NCBI GenBank assembly: GCA_964455375.1
Contig: CAYVXE010000006.1
Span: forward strand, 1-64,000
Origin: CAYVXE01 sp964455375
GTDB lineage: Bacteria; Zhuqueibacterota; Zhuqueibacteria; Oceanimicrobiales; Oceanimicrobiaceae
Direction of reading: 5' to 3'
Length of the DNA stretch: 64,000 nt
Shown here piece after piece: positions 1-9,693 of the stretch (position 1 is its first letter; each line of letters begins with the position of its first letter). Under the pieces are notes generated by a model that did not search any database, had not been told where the DNA came from, and saw only the letters and a list, made by a program, of their open reading frames with translations. Position numbers and translations under genes: made by a program.

Positions 1-216
1 GTAAAGACTTCTGAGTGAGCATCATTGGTGAAAAAGATTGGTCCATTGATTTATACCCATAAACAGGAAACTCATTCGGAGCATGCAATCCCAAGTTCAA
101 TTACACAAAGGGTTTACTTGAATGGCTGAACACGTTGGCTGCAAATTCCCCTTCGAGTCTGAGTAAAACCTGACGCCTCCGGGAAACCACTGGATTCGGT
201 TAGCGTTTTCGTCCAA
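1..216. other. Non-coding left edge
   Basis: No convincing gene, RNA or repeat is visible between the window edge and the stop of the pentaheme cytochrome. It may hold the 3' flank or terminator of that gene, but no strong hairpin with a T-tract was seen. Confidence 0.4.
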
Positions 217-1482
217 TCACTCATTCAACAAAATCTGCTGTTCAAAGATCAAAGCCGAAAGTGGATACTGTTCTGAAAGTTTGTTAAAGGTGGCGTTTTC
301 TTGGCTCATCCGGTGCATCACCAACCGCACTCTGAAGCCGGTTTTTTTTGACCGGAAGGGAATTTGAAAGTTAAATGAATAAGCACGACTTTCCAACGGT
401 TTGAGCCGATTGTCTTTTATTTTTTCTGCCTTTGGCCACCACTTCCACTCCTGGCCTATCCGGTGGGTCACGCTCTTTAGACTGTGACCGGTTGAATCGC
501 TGGCATCCATCTGCAAAGTATAAAAATACTCCGGGTCACCTGTAGGAATCGTATGACCAGCGCGCTGATTAATCAGCGTGACCGTAAAATAAGCGTCATC
601 CCCCGGATTGTATGTTGCTTTATCCGAGTAAATTCGGACGTCCATGGCACGAATGTAACCCGGAACCGGCGTTACTTCTTCCACCTTATCGCTGGAATAT
701 TTAGGTATCCCCGATCCAATCCAGATATGCTTGCGTGTTTTCCGAATGGGGCCGCCGGACGCCAAAGGTCTGTTGATCTCCGGCATGTGACAACCGATAC
801 AATCCCTGCCAATTTTGGGGTAAGGTCCCTGCAGCCACTCATTGCCAGTATTGAACACGCAAACCAGCGACGGGTTTAAAACATCTGTCACGTTGTGACA
901 GTCAAAACAGAGCTGCCTCGACAGGAATACGGTATCTTGCTTTACCGGATGCGGTGCGTCTTCCAGATTACCGAATGGGCCAATAACAACCCCATCCCGG
1001 ACATGACAAACAGCACAGGTAATGGATTCTTCCCGTAATTTCGGATCATATCTCGGATTTTTTCGTTTTACCGGACGGAAATAATCTCCATCTATTTTCC
1101 CGGTCACGATATACGGCTGCTGGTTTTCGAGGGGAATGTGGCAGTTGATGCAAACCCATAAAGAATCACCCTTGGCCCACTCGGATTGAAATTGCGGGTC
1201 TTGCCAGGCCATAGCATGAAAAGAACTTTTCCATTCCGCATAAATGTCTTCATGACATTCTCCGCATTCTTCAGCCGACAGAGAAGAAAGATCTTCCGGG
1301 GGAATTTGATAAGGGATGGCTTTCTCCCAATGTTTCGTGAGCGGTTTAACATTTTTTTTCTCTGCGGTCTGGGAATATGCCTTTCCGGCGATGTCATAAT
1401 CCTGGTAGCCGCAAAGGCCTGCAACAATGAACACTCCCGCTAACAGAACAGACGCCCCGTTAAATCTGAAAAAACCTGCCAT
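217..1482 (-). CDS. Exported pentaheme c-type cytochrome
   Basis: Multiheme electron-transfer protein expected in the periplasm or on the cell surface. Five CxxCH heme motifs are visible, starting near residues 73, 111, 156, 192 and 228, after a hydrophobic N-terminal segment (about residues 10-25) that should be a signal peptide or anchor. The last ~180 residues lack heme motifs and look beta-rich. Spacing of the motifs resembles the cytochrome c554 / multiheme family, but the exact partner or substrate cannot be read from sequence. The ATG start has AAGGA about 8 nt upstream. It lies downstream of a membrane monoheme cytochrome gene, with a truncated GxxExxY gene between them, suggesting an electron-transfer pair. 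Family-level call is firm; physiological role is unknown. Confidence 0.88.
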   Translation of the reverse strand: MAGFFRFNGASVLLAGVFIVAGLCGYQDYDIAGKAYSQTAEKKNVKPLTKHWEKAIPYQIPPEDLSSLSAEECGECHEDIYAEWKSSFHAMAWQDPQFQSEWAKGDSLWVCINCHIPLENQQPYIVTGKIDGDYFRPVKRKNPRYDPKLREESITCAVCHVRDGVVIGPFGNLEDAPHPVKQDTVFLSRQLCFDCHNVTDVLNPSLVCVFNTGNEWLQGPYPKIGRDCIGCHMPEINRPLASGGPIRKTRKHIWIGSGIPKYSSDKVEEVTPVPGYIRAMDVRIYSDKATYNPGDDAYFTVTLINQRAGHTIPTGDPEYFYTLQMDASDSTGHSLKSVTHRIGQEWKWWPKAEKIKDNRLKPLESRAYSFNFQIPFRSKKTGFRVRLVMHRMSQENATFNKLSEQYPLSALIFEQQILLNE

Positions 1483-1583
1483 CGATACGTTCCTTGTTTA
1501 GCTTTATGTCGAATTGTGTGGATACCCATACAAATCTTTTGACCGGATTTACACGATCCACAGGATAAGAAATTATTGTAAAA

Positions 1584-1919
1584 TCAGAATGAAGATTTCT
1601 CCAGTCGATTAGCAGAAAGATCATCCAGTTTTCGAACTTTTCGTTTCACTTCGACACCCTTTTCTGCGAAATTTAATATCAATCCGATGTCATTTCCGGT
1701 TGCAACCAGGTAATTCACCAACTGTACTTCATGGGCTTTAACAACGCGCCTGACCGATTTCAGCTCAAGAATTACCAGATTTTCAACGACGATGTCTGTT
1801 ATAAATTCTCCGACAGTCTCATTTTCATAGTAAACAGAAATCCCTTTTTGTGCTTCAGCATGCAAACCCGCCTTTCTCAATTCAATTATATAGACTTCTA
1901 CTTTCTTCTCCGAAACCAC
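1584..1919 (-). pseudogene. GxxExxY-family protein, 5'-truncated
   Basis: The 111 residues match the C-terminal four fifths of GxxExxY proteins, a small PD-(D/E)XK-like family often seen near mobile or accessory DNA. The conserved core is visible: a hydrophobic D-x-V strand, the ILELKSV segment (about residues 50-56), a VQLVNYL helix and a GLILNF strand. The N-terminal portion of about 20-25 residues containing the GxxExxY motif is missing. The only usable start is a GTG inside the 3' end of the upstream cytochrome gene, and the upstream frame, though open, does not resemble the family. It could be a functional short form translated by coupling, but a truncated remnant is more likely. Confidence 0.6.
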
Positions 1920-2629
1920 ATTTCGTACAACGGAGCAAGTGTAAGAACCAAAATTGAAAAGCCCATAAGAGCGCCGGTAACCATCATCACATAAACGAAG
2001 CCGGGCATATATTTAATCAATGCCCGTGCGCCGAAATCCAAAAACAGGGCGATAAACGGCAGAGGCATAAAAAATGCTTTATATTTTTGTTTCACACCAC
2101 AGAAGGAAAAAATGACACTGAGACAGAAAAACACCACAGCAAGAGACATCAAATGCGTGTGAGCCACTCTGGCCCAGAGCCCAAAGGGTTCGCCACGGTC
2201 CACGACTGCCACGGCTTTCACAAGTTGATACGTGGTCAAAGGCCGTTTCCACATCAGGCGCTTTGGCTGATGACATGTGACGCAGCGATCTTCAAAAATT
2301 TGTTTTACATTTTCATATCCCTCTTTCGTCGCGCCATCCTGGAGCCAGGAAAGAATTGCCTCCTTCTCACCGGGAAACGGTAAAAATTGTGCCATGCTGC
2401 CGCCGTCGATTTTGGAAGCGAGTAATGTCTGATTACGTTTCCCATAAAATGCCCGTCGTAAATCGTCTACCGTCAGACCCGGTTTCCCATCTGTGAGGTG
2501 GTAGGTCATGTAAAGATTGAGCATCGAAACACCATAAGCGACGAGTATCATCAGAATAAATAATGTAAACACTAATCGGAGAAGGCTCGGAAGTTCGGTC
2601 AATCGGATATTACTCAGGTCTTGTTTCAT
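1898..2629 (-). CDS. Membrane-anchored monoheme cytochrome
   Basis: Predicted inner-membrane protein with one N-terminal transmembrane helix (about residues 20-42), a periplasmic segment containing a single CVTCH heme motif near residue 118, then about three hydrophobic helices (residues 160-236) before a basic RRRK tail. The ATG at 2629 is preferred over the GTG two codons upstream because AGGAG sits 5 nt before it. It is the first gene of a small redox cluster with the pentaheme cytochrome and may pass electrons between the membrane pool and that protein. That role is inference; only the heme site and topology are seen. The 3' end overlaps the truncated GxxExxY frame by 22 nt. Confidence 0.75.
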   Translation of the reverse strand: MKQDLSNIRLTELPSLLRLVFTLFILMILVAYGVSMLNLYMTYHLTDGKPGLTVDDLRRAFYGKRNQTLLASKIDGGSMAQFLPFPGEKEAILSWLQDGATKEGYENVKQIFEDRCVTCHQPKRLMWKRPLTTYQLVKAVAVVDRGEPFGLWARVAHTHLMSLAVVFFCLSVIFSFCGVKQKYKAFFMPLPFIALFLDFGARALIKYMPGFVYVMMVTGALMGFSILVLTLAPLYEMWFRRRK

Positions 2630-2715
2630 GGTCACTCCTATAAATCAACTTTTTGAAATAAATATTCCATAGAATTCGATCAGGAACTCAACACGACTAA
2701 AATAAGATAAAATTG

Positions 2716-3126
2716 CTATTGCGTACGTTTTTCGACTCTGAAATTTAAGGTGCCATCAACCCCAGACAGATTCACAACAATCCTCCATGCACCATCGGTT
2801 CCTTCTCCGCTGACAAATGTGCCATTTTCTTTTAGGTCTTTATTATAGACTTCTATACCACTTGCATCCTTAATTGTAATTGTTGCTGTTCCGGATGACA
2901 GACTATTCGCCTGATTTATATTGGCAACTGTACCTGTATTTTGCCATGTGTATTGTAATGTTTGAGAGACATTTTCAACACTCGTGGCCTGAAATTCGAA
3001 TGTATCGGTTTTGTTTGATATTTCCGGTTCAAATTTGGGAGAAATTGTATTATTGCTGCAAACCAAAAACAATAAACAAATCAGACCAATACAAGACCGA
3101 AACCAAAATGCTTGAGTTCTTATCAT
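2716..3126 (-). CDS. Small putative lipoprotein, unknown function
   Basis: About 136 residues. An N-terminal hydrophobic segment is followed by a cysteine in the context FLVC-SNN, an imperfect lipobox, so export and possibly lipidation are likely. The rest is Ser/Thr/Asn-rich with alternating hydrophobic residues, compatible with a beta-sandwich. The longer open frame has an upstream start, but the ATG at 3126 is preceded by GGAGG with 6 nt spacing and begins a proper signal peptide. I do not recognise the family. It lies between the cytochrome cluster and nadK with no clear operon link. Confidence 0.65.
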   Translation of the reverse strand: MIRTQAFWFRSCIGLICLLFLVCSNNTISPKFEPEISNKTDTFEFQATSVENVSQTLQYTWQNTGTVANINQANSLSSGTATITIKDASGIEVYNKDLKENGTFVSGEGTDGAWRIVVNLSGVDGTLNFRVEKRTQ

Positions 3127-3246
3127 GGTTAACCTCCATGTTTCTATTTGTTTATGTAAACCTTTGCAACAATACAAATTATAGCAGTTTCTTAATCTAT
3201 GCCAAAAATTAAAAGATAACAACATGCTGGATTCTGGGCAGAATGA

Positions 3247-4128
3247 TTAGCAATCGCGGATATCTTCACCCCAGTTGAGTTTGGCCCGCAGAACATCGTA
3301 AAAGCTGCGATGACGGTAGGAAACCAAATTGATATGGTAGTCAGCTTTCTTGAGTGTTACCTCCTGTCCCACCTGTAATTTATTTCTAACCTGGCCGTCG
3401 GCGCTAAGCTGGACATTCTCTGGCGCAAACTCAACTTTGAGCCGTACTTCTTTATCGCCGGGAATGACCACCGGCCGTGCACCTAAGGAATGCGGTGAGA
3501 TGGGATTGATAATAATGGCTTCCATGGTGGGTAATATAATCGGGCCGCCGGCAGCCAGCGAGTAGGCGGTTGAACCTGTGGGTGTGGAAATAATTAGCCC
3601 ATCGGAAATATAGGTATTCAGAAACTCATCATCGATAAATGTCTTTAAGCGCACAACTCTGGTAATCGCACCTTTATCGAAAACGAAGTCATTTAAAGCG
3701 AACAGTTTGTCGCTTTCGCCTTCAATTTCGGCCTGCAAAACCATTCTTTTCACGACATCGTAACGGCCTCTTAAAATATCTTCAAGACTTGAAAAGAGTT
3801 CCTCGGGAGAAAGTTCGGCTAAAAATCCCATACCGCCGATTTTCACGCCTAAAATCGGCACGCCTGAATCACCGATGGTACGGGCTGTCGTTAAGATGGT
3901 GCCATCGCCGCCGAATGACAGGACGATTGCGCAACGCTTGCAAAAATCACATTGGCCGGAACAGACATCATCCGGATTTATGTTTTCCAGGTGGTCCGAC
4001 GTTTCCTTGTGAACAATGACCTCAACATTTCTTTCTTCGAGCCACCGTAAAACCTGTGGTATAAACTCTTTCACCGGTTGCTTGTCGGTGTTACCGGTAA
4101 TGCCGATAACCATTCTTTTCGAGCCCAT
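3247..4128 (-). CDS. nadK: NAD kinase
   Basis: Phosphorylates NAD to NADP with ATP (or polyphosphate) in the cytoplasm. The family signature GGDGT is at about residues 74-78, followed by the GxxxxLGFL-type segment (IGGMGFLAEL) and the TPTGSTAYSLAAGGP nucleotide-binding loop. Length (~293 aa) is normal. An unusual cysteine cluster, C-x3-C-x2-C-x2-C, lies just before the GGDGT motif (residues 57-67) and could bind a metal. The ATG shares one base with the TGA of xseB (TGATG), so the two are translationally coupled; a GTG one codon upstream is the alternative start. The pairing of xseB with nadK is a common bacterial arrangement. Confidence 0.93.
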   Translation of the reverse strand: MGSKRMVIGITGNTDKQPVKEFIPQVLRWLEERNVEVIVHKETSDHLENINPDDVCSGQCDFCKRCAIVLSFGGDGTILTTARTIGDSGVPILGVKIGGMGFLAELSPEELFSSLEDILRGRYDVVKRMVLQAEIEGESDKLFALNDFVFDKGAITRVVRLKTFIDDEFLNTYISDGLIISTPTGSTAYSLAAGGPIILPTMEAIIINPISPHSLGARPVVIPGDKEVRLKVEFAPENVQLSADGQVRNKLQVGQEVTLKKADYHINLVSYRHRSFYDVLRAKLNWGEDIRDC

Positions 4129-4346
4129 CACAGGTCTGAATCCTCAGTTTTCAGAACACCTTCTTCCCGCACAAGCAGCTTAATTTTTTTTTCGGTTTCC
4201 TCCAATATTTTTGAACAGTATTTCGTCAACTCGATGCCCTCTTCATAAATTTTCAGAGAATCGGCCAAAGGTAAACTGCCCTGCTCCAATTCAGCAACGA
4301 TTTCTTCGAGGCGTTGCATCGCATTTTCAAAGGTTTGTTTCTTCAT
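4128..4346 (-). CDS. xseB: Exodeoxyribonuclease VII small subunit
   Basis: Short helical protein of about 72 residues with the typical XseB pattern: FENAMQRLEEIV near the N-terminus, then LEQGSLPLADSLKIYEEG. XseB binds the XseA catalytic subunit to degrade single-stranded DNA in both directions. The longer frame starts at a GTG at 4379, but family alignment favours the internal ATG of MKKQTFE. It overlaps the nadK start. The large subunit xseA is not in this window. Confidence 0.88.
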   Translation of the reverse strand: MKKQTFENAMQRLEEIVAELEQGSLPLADSLKIYEEGIELTKYCSKILEETEKKIKLLVREEGVLKTEDSDL

Positions 4347-4414
4347 AGCCAATATCCGGTTTTCATGTAATGTAACCACAAATTTTTCTCAATGATTGAA
4401 ATTAACCAAAATAA

Positions 4415-6595
4415 TCAAAGATCGCAAATACTTAATTGCAGGGTCGTTTTCCACTCTTCTCCGGCGCTCAACCGGATCTTCCAATTGGGAAAGATGACGG
4501 AACTCTGGTAAACCCGCTCAAACCCACCTTCGGACTGCGAAATCGTTTCGATGGGGAAACGCCAAATGTCGGCTTTCTGCCCAGATTTCAGTGAAATCGA
4601 CAATTTTAACCACTCATCGCGCAACTCGACGCCTGTGGTATTATTGACGGCCCCCATGCTTCGCAAACGGGAATCTGCAATCCTTTGCTCCGGGAAAAAA
4701 TAATTGCGATCCGGTGCATCTCCGGCCATAAGCGCAATATCGAACTCGCTGCCAAACCAAAGGTGCCGCATCTGCCGGTCGAGATTTTTGATTCGATAGT
4801 CGATTTGCACCGTTGATGTCTGCAAATAGATGGTCACTGTTTTTTCTAAATGTACCGGCACCCAATCTTTGCTCACCCAAACGTTTCCGCTTCGCCACAA
4901 TTTTACGGTCAATGCGTCATCTTTCTGCAGCACATCGGACTCATACGGAGAATTTACAAAATCCCCGGCTTCTTTGTACTGACTTTTGTACATTTCTTCC
5001 AGAGTCGTACCTGAGGTTAGAAAGTGATCCAGCAAAGATGTCCGCCGGTACCAATCATAATAAAGCAGTTGGTCAAGTCCCGGCTCTTTCATAAGCGCGA
5101 GGTCATGAATGCTGGCGATGCTATCGGAATCAGCCGCATTATTTCCATTGGGAACGGCTGTTTTAGCCTCATCCAAATGCCGTAATTTTTCATGGTAACT
5201 CTCTTCCCGCCGGGTCATGGTATCCAGCAAATTTATCGCCCCGGGCTTGTAATCCAGTTCAAATAAACGGCCGCCGTGTTCAGGTGAAAAATACAAATTC
5301 AACTTTGGATTGGAAATTAAAATTTCCTGATTCCCATCGCCGTCAAAATCCTCTGTAACGGACCGAAACCAACCCTTTTCTTTGGCAGAACCGTGCTGCA
5401 AGATATCGAGCAAAGACTCCGCCTGCAGGAATTCATGGTACGTTGCATAGCGCAAATGGTTGAGATACAGACCGCCAAACACGCCGTGCCAGTAGGGACA
5501 GTTACACTGCCCGGCCCAGATATGATCACGGGCGGCAATGAATTCATCCGTTTCCGAAAAGTCGGATTCCAGTTCAGAAAGCCGTTTTCGCAAATGCAGC
5601 ATTTTCTTGTGCATGTTATTGGATTCAGGATATTTCATCATAAAATTACGCCAGAAACCGCCGCGCACAAATACTTTGAAACGATCGTGCAGGTCTTGCT
5701 GCTCAAGGATTTCTTCAAATTGATGATACTCATTGATGGCGCTTGTGGGCATGGCCCATTCCATCATCTCACGGTACGCTGCGGTGGGCAAATACACTCT
5801 GCCAAGCGGTTTAATCGTGCTCAACGCTTCTGATAAATGGATAATATTTATCCAGTCTTTATGTTTTTCAAGTTCGGCAAAAAAGCGATCGAGCCAGGCG
5901 TCTTCATAACAGTGTTCATAAGTACCCGGCCAGACGCCAAACTTCTCACCGTCATCAGCAAAAACGACCAGCGCCTGACCATCTTCAGTGGCGACCGATT
6001 CCAGAAACTCAATGGTTTTTTCCGGCGGTTGAAAGGGAATTGTGTAGCGTAATGTTTCGGCAATTGGAAACAGAAACACGGTTTTACCTTCTTCTTCTGT
6101 AATAAAATAACCGCGCAAATTTTCTTCCTTTAAGCCCGCATTTTTAAAATGCGAATCATCCAGAACCACATATTTCACGCCTGCCTCGGCCACCGGTTTC
6201 GGCAATTGCGGTTCCCAGATACGTTCGGCCAGCCACATTCCCTGCGCCTCATAACCGGTTTGTTGTTTTACATAATTAGTAAGTTTTCTTATTTGACCGA
6301 CTTTGTCTGCATACGGAATCACCGAAAGAATCGGTTCGTAATAGCCGCCGGTCATCATTTCAATCTGACCGCTTTCTACAAGTTTGCGTAAACGTGGAAC
6401 AAACTCCGGTTTATGTTCCGCCAGCCACTGCAACAAAATACCGGAATAATGCTGTGCCATCCTGATGTGCGGATGTTTTTCAAGAACTTCTAAAAAAGAC
6501 AGATAGGATTTTTGATAAGCCTCCTCGAAAACAAAATCAAAATTTCCTACCGGTTGGTGATTATGAATCCCAAATGCGATGTTGATTTTTTTCAA
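4415..6595 (-). CDS. GH57 alpha-amylase / 4-alpha-glucanotransferase
   Basis: Cytoplasmic glycoside hydrolase family 57 enzyme; no signal peptide. Diagnostic blocks are HNHQPVG (residues 11-17), GMWLAERIWEP with the predicted nucleophile E124, and VVFADDGEKFG with the predicted acid/base D214. Both residue numbers nearly match those of the Thermococcus litoralis 4-alpha-glucanotransferase. A DxDGDGxxE calcium-type motif opens the C-terminal DUF1925/1926-like half. At 726 aa it has the full family length. It likely disproportionates or trims imported maltodextrins. It is the last gene of the starch locus, with AGGAAGG before the ATG and a 110-nt spacer after the sorted amylase gene. Amylase versus transferase activity cannot be decided from sequence alone. 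Confidence 0.9.
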   Translation of the reverse strand: MKKINIAFGIHNHQPVGNFDFVFEEAYQKSYLSFLEVLEKHPHIRMAQHYSGILLQWLAEHKPEFVPRLRKLVESGQIEMMTGGYYEPILSVIPYADKVGQIRKLTNYVKQQTGYEAQGMWLAERIWEPQLPKPVAEAGVKYVVLDDSHFKNAGLKEENLRGYFITEEEGKTVFLFPIAETLRYTIPFQPPEKTIEFLESVATEDGQALVVFADDGEKFGVWPGTYEHCYEDAWLDRFFAELEKHKDWINIIHLSEALSTIKPLGRVYLPTAAYREMMEWAMPTSAINEYHQFEEILEQQDLHDRFKVFVRGGFWRNFMMKYPESNNMHKKMLHLRKRLSELESDFSETDEFIAARDHIWAGQCNCPYWHGVFGGLYLNHLRYATYHEFLQAESLLDILQHGSAKEKGWFRSVTEDFDGDGNQEILISNPKLNLYFSPEHGGRLFELDYKPGAINLLDTMTRREESYHEKLRHLDEAKTAVPNGNNAADSDSIASIHDLALMKEPGLDQLLYYDWYRRTSLLDHFLTSGTTLEEMYKSQYKEAGDFVNSPYESDVLQKDDALTVKLWRSGNVWVSKDWVPVHLEKTVTIYLQTSTVQIDYRIKNLDRQMRHLWFGSEFDIALMAGDAPDRNYFFPEQRIADSRLRSMGAVNNTTGVELRDEWLKLSISLKSGQKADIWRFPIETISQSEGGFERVYQSSVIFPNWKIRLSAGEEWKTTLQLSICDL

Positions 6596-6705
6596 TGCTA
6601 ACCCCTTCCTCGGTTTTAATTCTTCCCTAATTTTAAATAAAATACAAATTTCCCACCCTGAACTACAAAATAAGTTTTACTAACAACTGTAATGCGATAG
6701 CTGAA

Positions 6706-9639
6706 TTACTTAAGCTTAATTATTTTAATAGATTGGGTGACCTCCCCGGTTCTCATTCTGACAATAAAAATACCAGACGATGTTTCTCGTCTCTGCTCAT
6801 CTTTACCGTTCCATTGTACGGAATACCGCCCCTTCTGCAATTGTTTATCCAACAATGTTATCACTCGCTGACCTAGCAAATTATAAACAGATAAGGTTAT
6901 ATTTGCGGTTTTCGGCACCTCAAACCGAATCGTCGTTTCCGGGTTAAACGGATTCGGATAGTTTTGAAACAGCGTAAAATCTGTAGGGCCGGCTGTTTCT
7001 CCGATGCTCTCTTCGACACCGGTAATGAGATCACCATCCGGCCTCGGCAGTTTCTTATTCGTGAACAGATGAAATTCTCCGGGCTGTAACTGCATGGACG
7101 CATTTGGATTCGTCACATTGATGCTATCCCCGGCAAAAAAATCGTACCAGGTTCCCACAGTCTGAAAATTCGGTTCAACACTCAAAGGAACAACATTAAA
7201 ATTGCCGATAATGGTGACATTCATTTCCGGATTTGTCAGTTTAATTCGGCGATCGAATTGACCCTGTCCAACCCGCATGCTCACCTGCGTGTCGGGGCTG
7301 CGAAACACCTCGTGCTCATGCCGCAATGTCAGCAAAGCTGAAAAAAAACGGTACAACCGATTGCGCTCCGGGTTCTGAAAGTAATTCCACAGGATGGGCT
7401 TGGGTGCGACTCTGGCGTAGCCACTCTCGGGCAACTCCTGATCATAGCCGAGTTCTTCAAACTCCCACATCATTTTGGGGCCGGGCAAGGTTAGAAAAAA
7501 CGTCGCCACAAGTTTCATGCGGTCCAATGCGGTTGACAAATTCTGAATTCTGTAATCTCCGCTGCTATTGCCGAACTGCAAATTTTTGTACATCAGCCAC
7601 GGCTCATCGTGACTTTCCATGTAGGTCACTAAGTTCGGTTGCGTCCAATTTCTTGTTTTATAATAGCCCCAGCTCAGGTCGGACGTCCGCTGCGGATCCT
7701 GCAGGAATCCCATAGCCGACTGACTGTAGGCGGTATTCAAATTCCCCCAGAGCATCATGCCGCGGTTGGAGAGTTCAATCTCTTCACTATTCTCGGCGAA
7801 ATGCTCAAGGATCACATAAGCCGTGGAATCGACAGCCCAGATTTTATTCGCCATTCTGGTGAGAATCGCGATGCGTGACGCATCGAACTGCCCCCAGAGA
7901 CCGACATTATTGCCGCTGAATTTCTGCGTGAATCCCTTGGCGAGATCAAAGCGGTAACCGTCCACTTTGTACTCCTGCAGCCAAAATGCATTGACGCGGT
8001 CCACAAAATATTTCGTCGCTGTGCTCTCATGGTTAAAATCAAACCCTACACTAAACGGATGCCGGGCAGTCACATTAAACCAGGGATTTTCAGAGGTCGG
8101 CGGGCCAAAATTTCCCGAAGCGTACAAACGCACCAGCGGCGACTGTCCGAACGAATCATTTAGCGCCATATCCAGAATCACTGCGATTCCCCGCTTGTGA
8201 CATTCATCGATAAAGCGTTTCAGGTCGTTTTCCGGTCCGTAATATTTGTCCGGAGCGAAGTAAAATGCCAGATTGTACCCCCAACTGATATTCCCTTCAA
8301 ATTCTGTCACCGGCATCAATTCAACCGCCGTAATACCGAGATTCTGTAAATAATTCAGGGTGTCTATGAGCGTACTGTAATCGTGCCTGGCCACGAAGTC
8401 CCGCACCAAAAGCTCATAAATCACCAAATCGGTTTTGTCCGGCCGCTGGAAGTCCTGAACCTGCCATTGATATTGCGGTTTGTTTATCTGCAATGTCCCC
8501 ACATCGAACGCGGTCTTGTTTTGCGGATACGGTTTTAAATTTGGATAGGTAGATGACGGAATAAACTGATCATCGAAAGGCGTGAGGATTTTTTCGGTAA
8601 ACGGATCAGCGACCCGGATCTTGCCATCTACAAAATATTGAAAAGCATATTCGGTGTCAGCATTGAGACCATTCAATGTAATCCACCAGTGCACACTGTC
8701 CGGATTCACCGCATCACGGTGCATAAAATACGTTGTATCCACTTTCCAATCATTGAAATCCCCGATGACATAAATGAATTGTTTATGCGGGGCAAACAGG
8801 GACAGCGTCACGGTTGCATTATCGACAACGTTAATGCCGTCAATGATGTTGGCAGGTCGCGGGACGTCCTGAACCGGCGGATTCACCATCACCACAAAAG
8901 ACGTAGAATCGGCAACACCCGCTGTATCCACGGCGATGGCTTTAAACCGCTGTATTCCCTGAATCGGCGGCGCGGCGATAAACTTAAAATGTAGCGAATC
9001 CGTCTGCACCTGCGCTACCTGATTGTTTTCCAGAAACAGTGTAAAGGTGGACACCGCTGTACCAACGGTGTCAGCTTCAACGATCACGTCAAGTGTATCG
9101 CCGGGATTCATGAAAACGGGTGACCGCAATGGATCGCCAAAAGAAACATCCAGTACCGGTTCGGTCACTTTCACCGTCAAGCCCGGATCAAATAAATCAA
9201 GGAAGATATCAGCGCCACCCACGTCTCGGCCGGTGCGCTGCGTGTCTGCGCTTCTAAAAACCATGGCCAGTTGCAACACCTTTTCATTGACCGGCACACC
9301 GTAAAACGCGCGAATATCTCCAATCGTCAATTGCCACAGATCGTTTCCAAGCGAGGTGAGTTGCGGCTGGACATTATTGTCGCCCCAGGAGCCAATGACG
9401 TGTTTCCAATCGTGTGAATTTGCACTCTGGTTGGTGATGACACCGGTGTGTGCATAAACGGCGCCGGTGAACCCCGCCAGACCACCATCGCCTTCCTGTG
9501 CGTTAAAAATAACCACAACGGAATCGCTAATGATTGGAAATTCAGGGATGGTTGTCGCAACCTGTGCATTCAAATGCATCGCTAGAACGCAGACAGTCAA
9601 CCAGGTTAAAAATAAAACTTTTCGTTGTGGTATTTTCAT
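6706..9639 (-). CDS. Secreted GH13 alpha-amylase with C-terminal sorting domain
   Basis: A 977-residue exported amylase. Order: signal peptide (1-25), two N-terminal beta domains (about 35-255), a CBM48/E-set-like domain with the FIYVIGDFNDW strand (about 265-350), the GH13 barrel (about 400-800), and a 'NYPNPFNPET' C-terminal sorting domain (last ~85). Catalytic residues read as D565 (GYRFD), E612 (VILEHF) and H677-D678 (ESHDEP). The region I histidine of the usual DxxxNH is replaced: the motif reads DMALND. The ATG has AGGAG upstream. The sorting domain implies type IX-like secretion and surface attachment, so it probably attacks extracellular starch. It lies between the partial symporter and the GH57 gene. 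Confidence 0.9.
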   Translation of the reverse strand: MKIPQRKVLFLTWLTVCVLAMHLNAQVATTIPEFPIISDSVVVIFNAQEGDGGLAGFTGAVYAHTGVITNQSANSHDWKHVIGSWGDNNVQPQLTSLGNDLWQLTIGDIRAFYGVPVNEKVLQLAMVFRSADTQRTGRDVGGADIFLDLFDPGLTVKVTEPVLDVSFGDPLRSPVFMNPGDTLDVIVEADTVGTAVSTFTLFLENNQVAQVQTDSLHFKFIAAPPIQGIQRFKAIAVDTAGVADSTSFVVMVNPPVQDVPRPANIIDGINVVDNATVTLSLFAPHKQFIYVIGDFNDWKVDTTYFMHRDAVNPDSVHWWITLNGLNADTEYAFQYFVDGKIRVADPFTEKILTPFDDQFIPSSTYPNLKPYPQNKTAFDVGTLQINKPQYQWQVQDFQRPDKTDLVIYELLVRDFVARHDYSTLIDTLNYLQNLGITAVELMPVTEFEGNISWGYNLAFYFAPDKYYGPENDLKRFIDECHKRGIAVILDMALNDSFGQSPLVRLYASGNFGPPTSENPWFNVTARHPFSVGFDFNHESTATKYFVDRVNAFWLQEYKVDGYRFDLAKGFTQKFSGNNVGLWGQFDASRIAILTRMANKIWAVDSTAYVILEHFAENSEEIELSNRGMMLWGNLNTAYSQSAMGFLQDPQRTSDLSWGYYKTRNWTQPNLVTYMESHDEPWLMYKNLQFGNSSGDYRIQNLSTALDRMKLVATFFLTLPGPKMMWEFEELGYDQELPESGYARVAPKPILWNYFQNPERNRLYRFFSALLTLRHEHEVFRSPDTQVSMRVGQGQFDRRIKLTNPEMNVTIIGNFNVVPLSVEPNFQTVGTWYDFFAGDSINVTNPNASMQLQPGEFHLFTNKKLPRPDGDLITGVEESIGETAGPTDFTLFQNYPNPFNPETTIRFEVPKTANITLSVYNLLGQRVITLLDKQLQKGRYSVQWNGKDEQRRETSSGIFIVRMRTGEVTQSIKIIKLK

Positions 9640-9693
9640 TGTGACTCCTAAAATTAACTACTAATTCTCATTTTCAACGTTATTTCGTAAATC

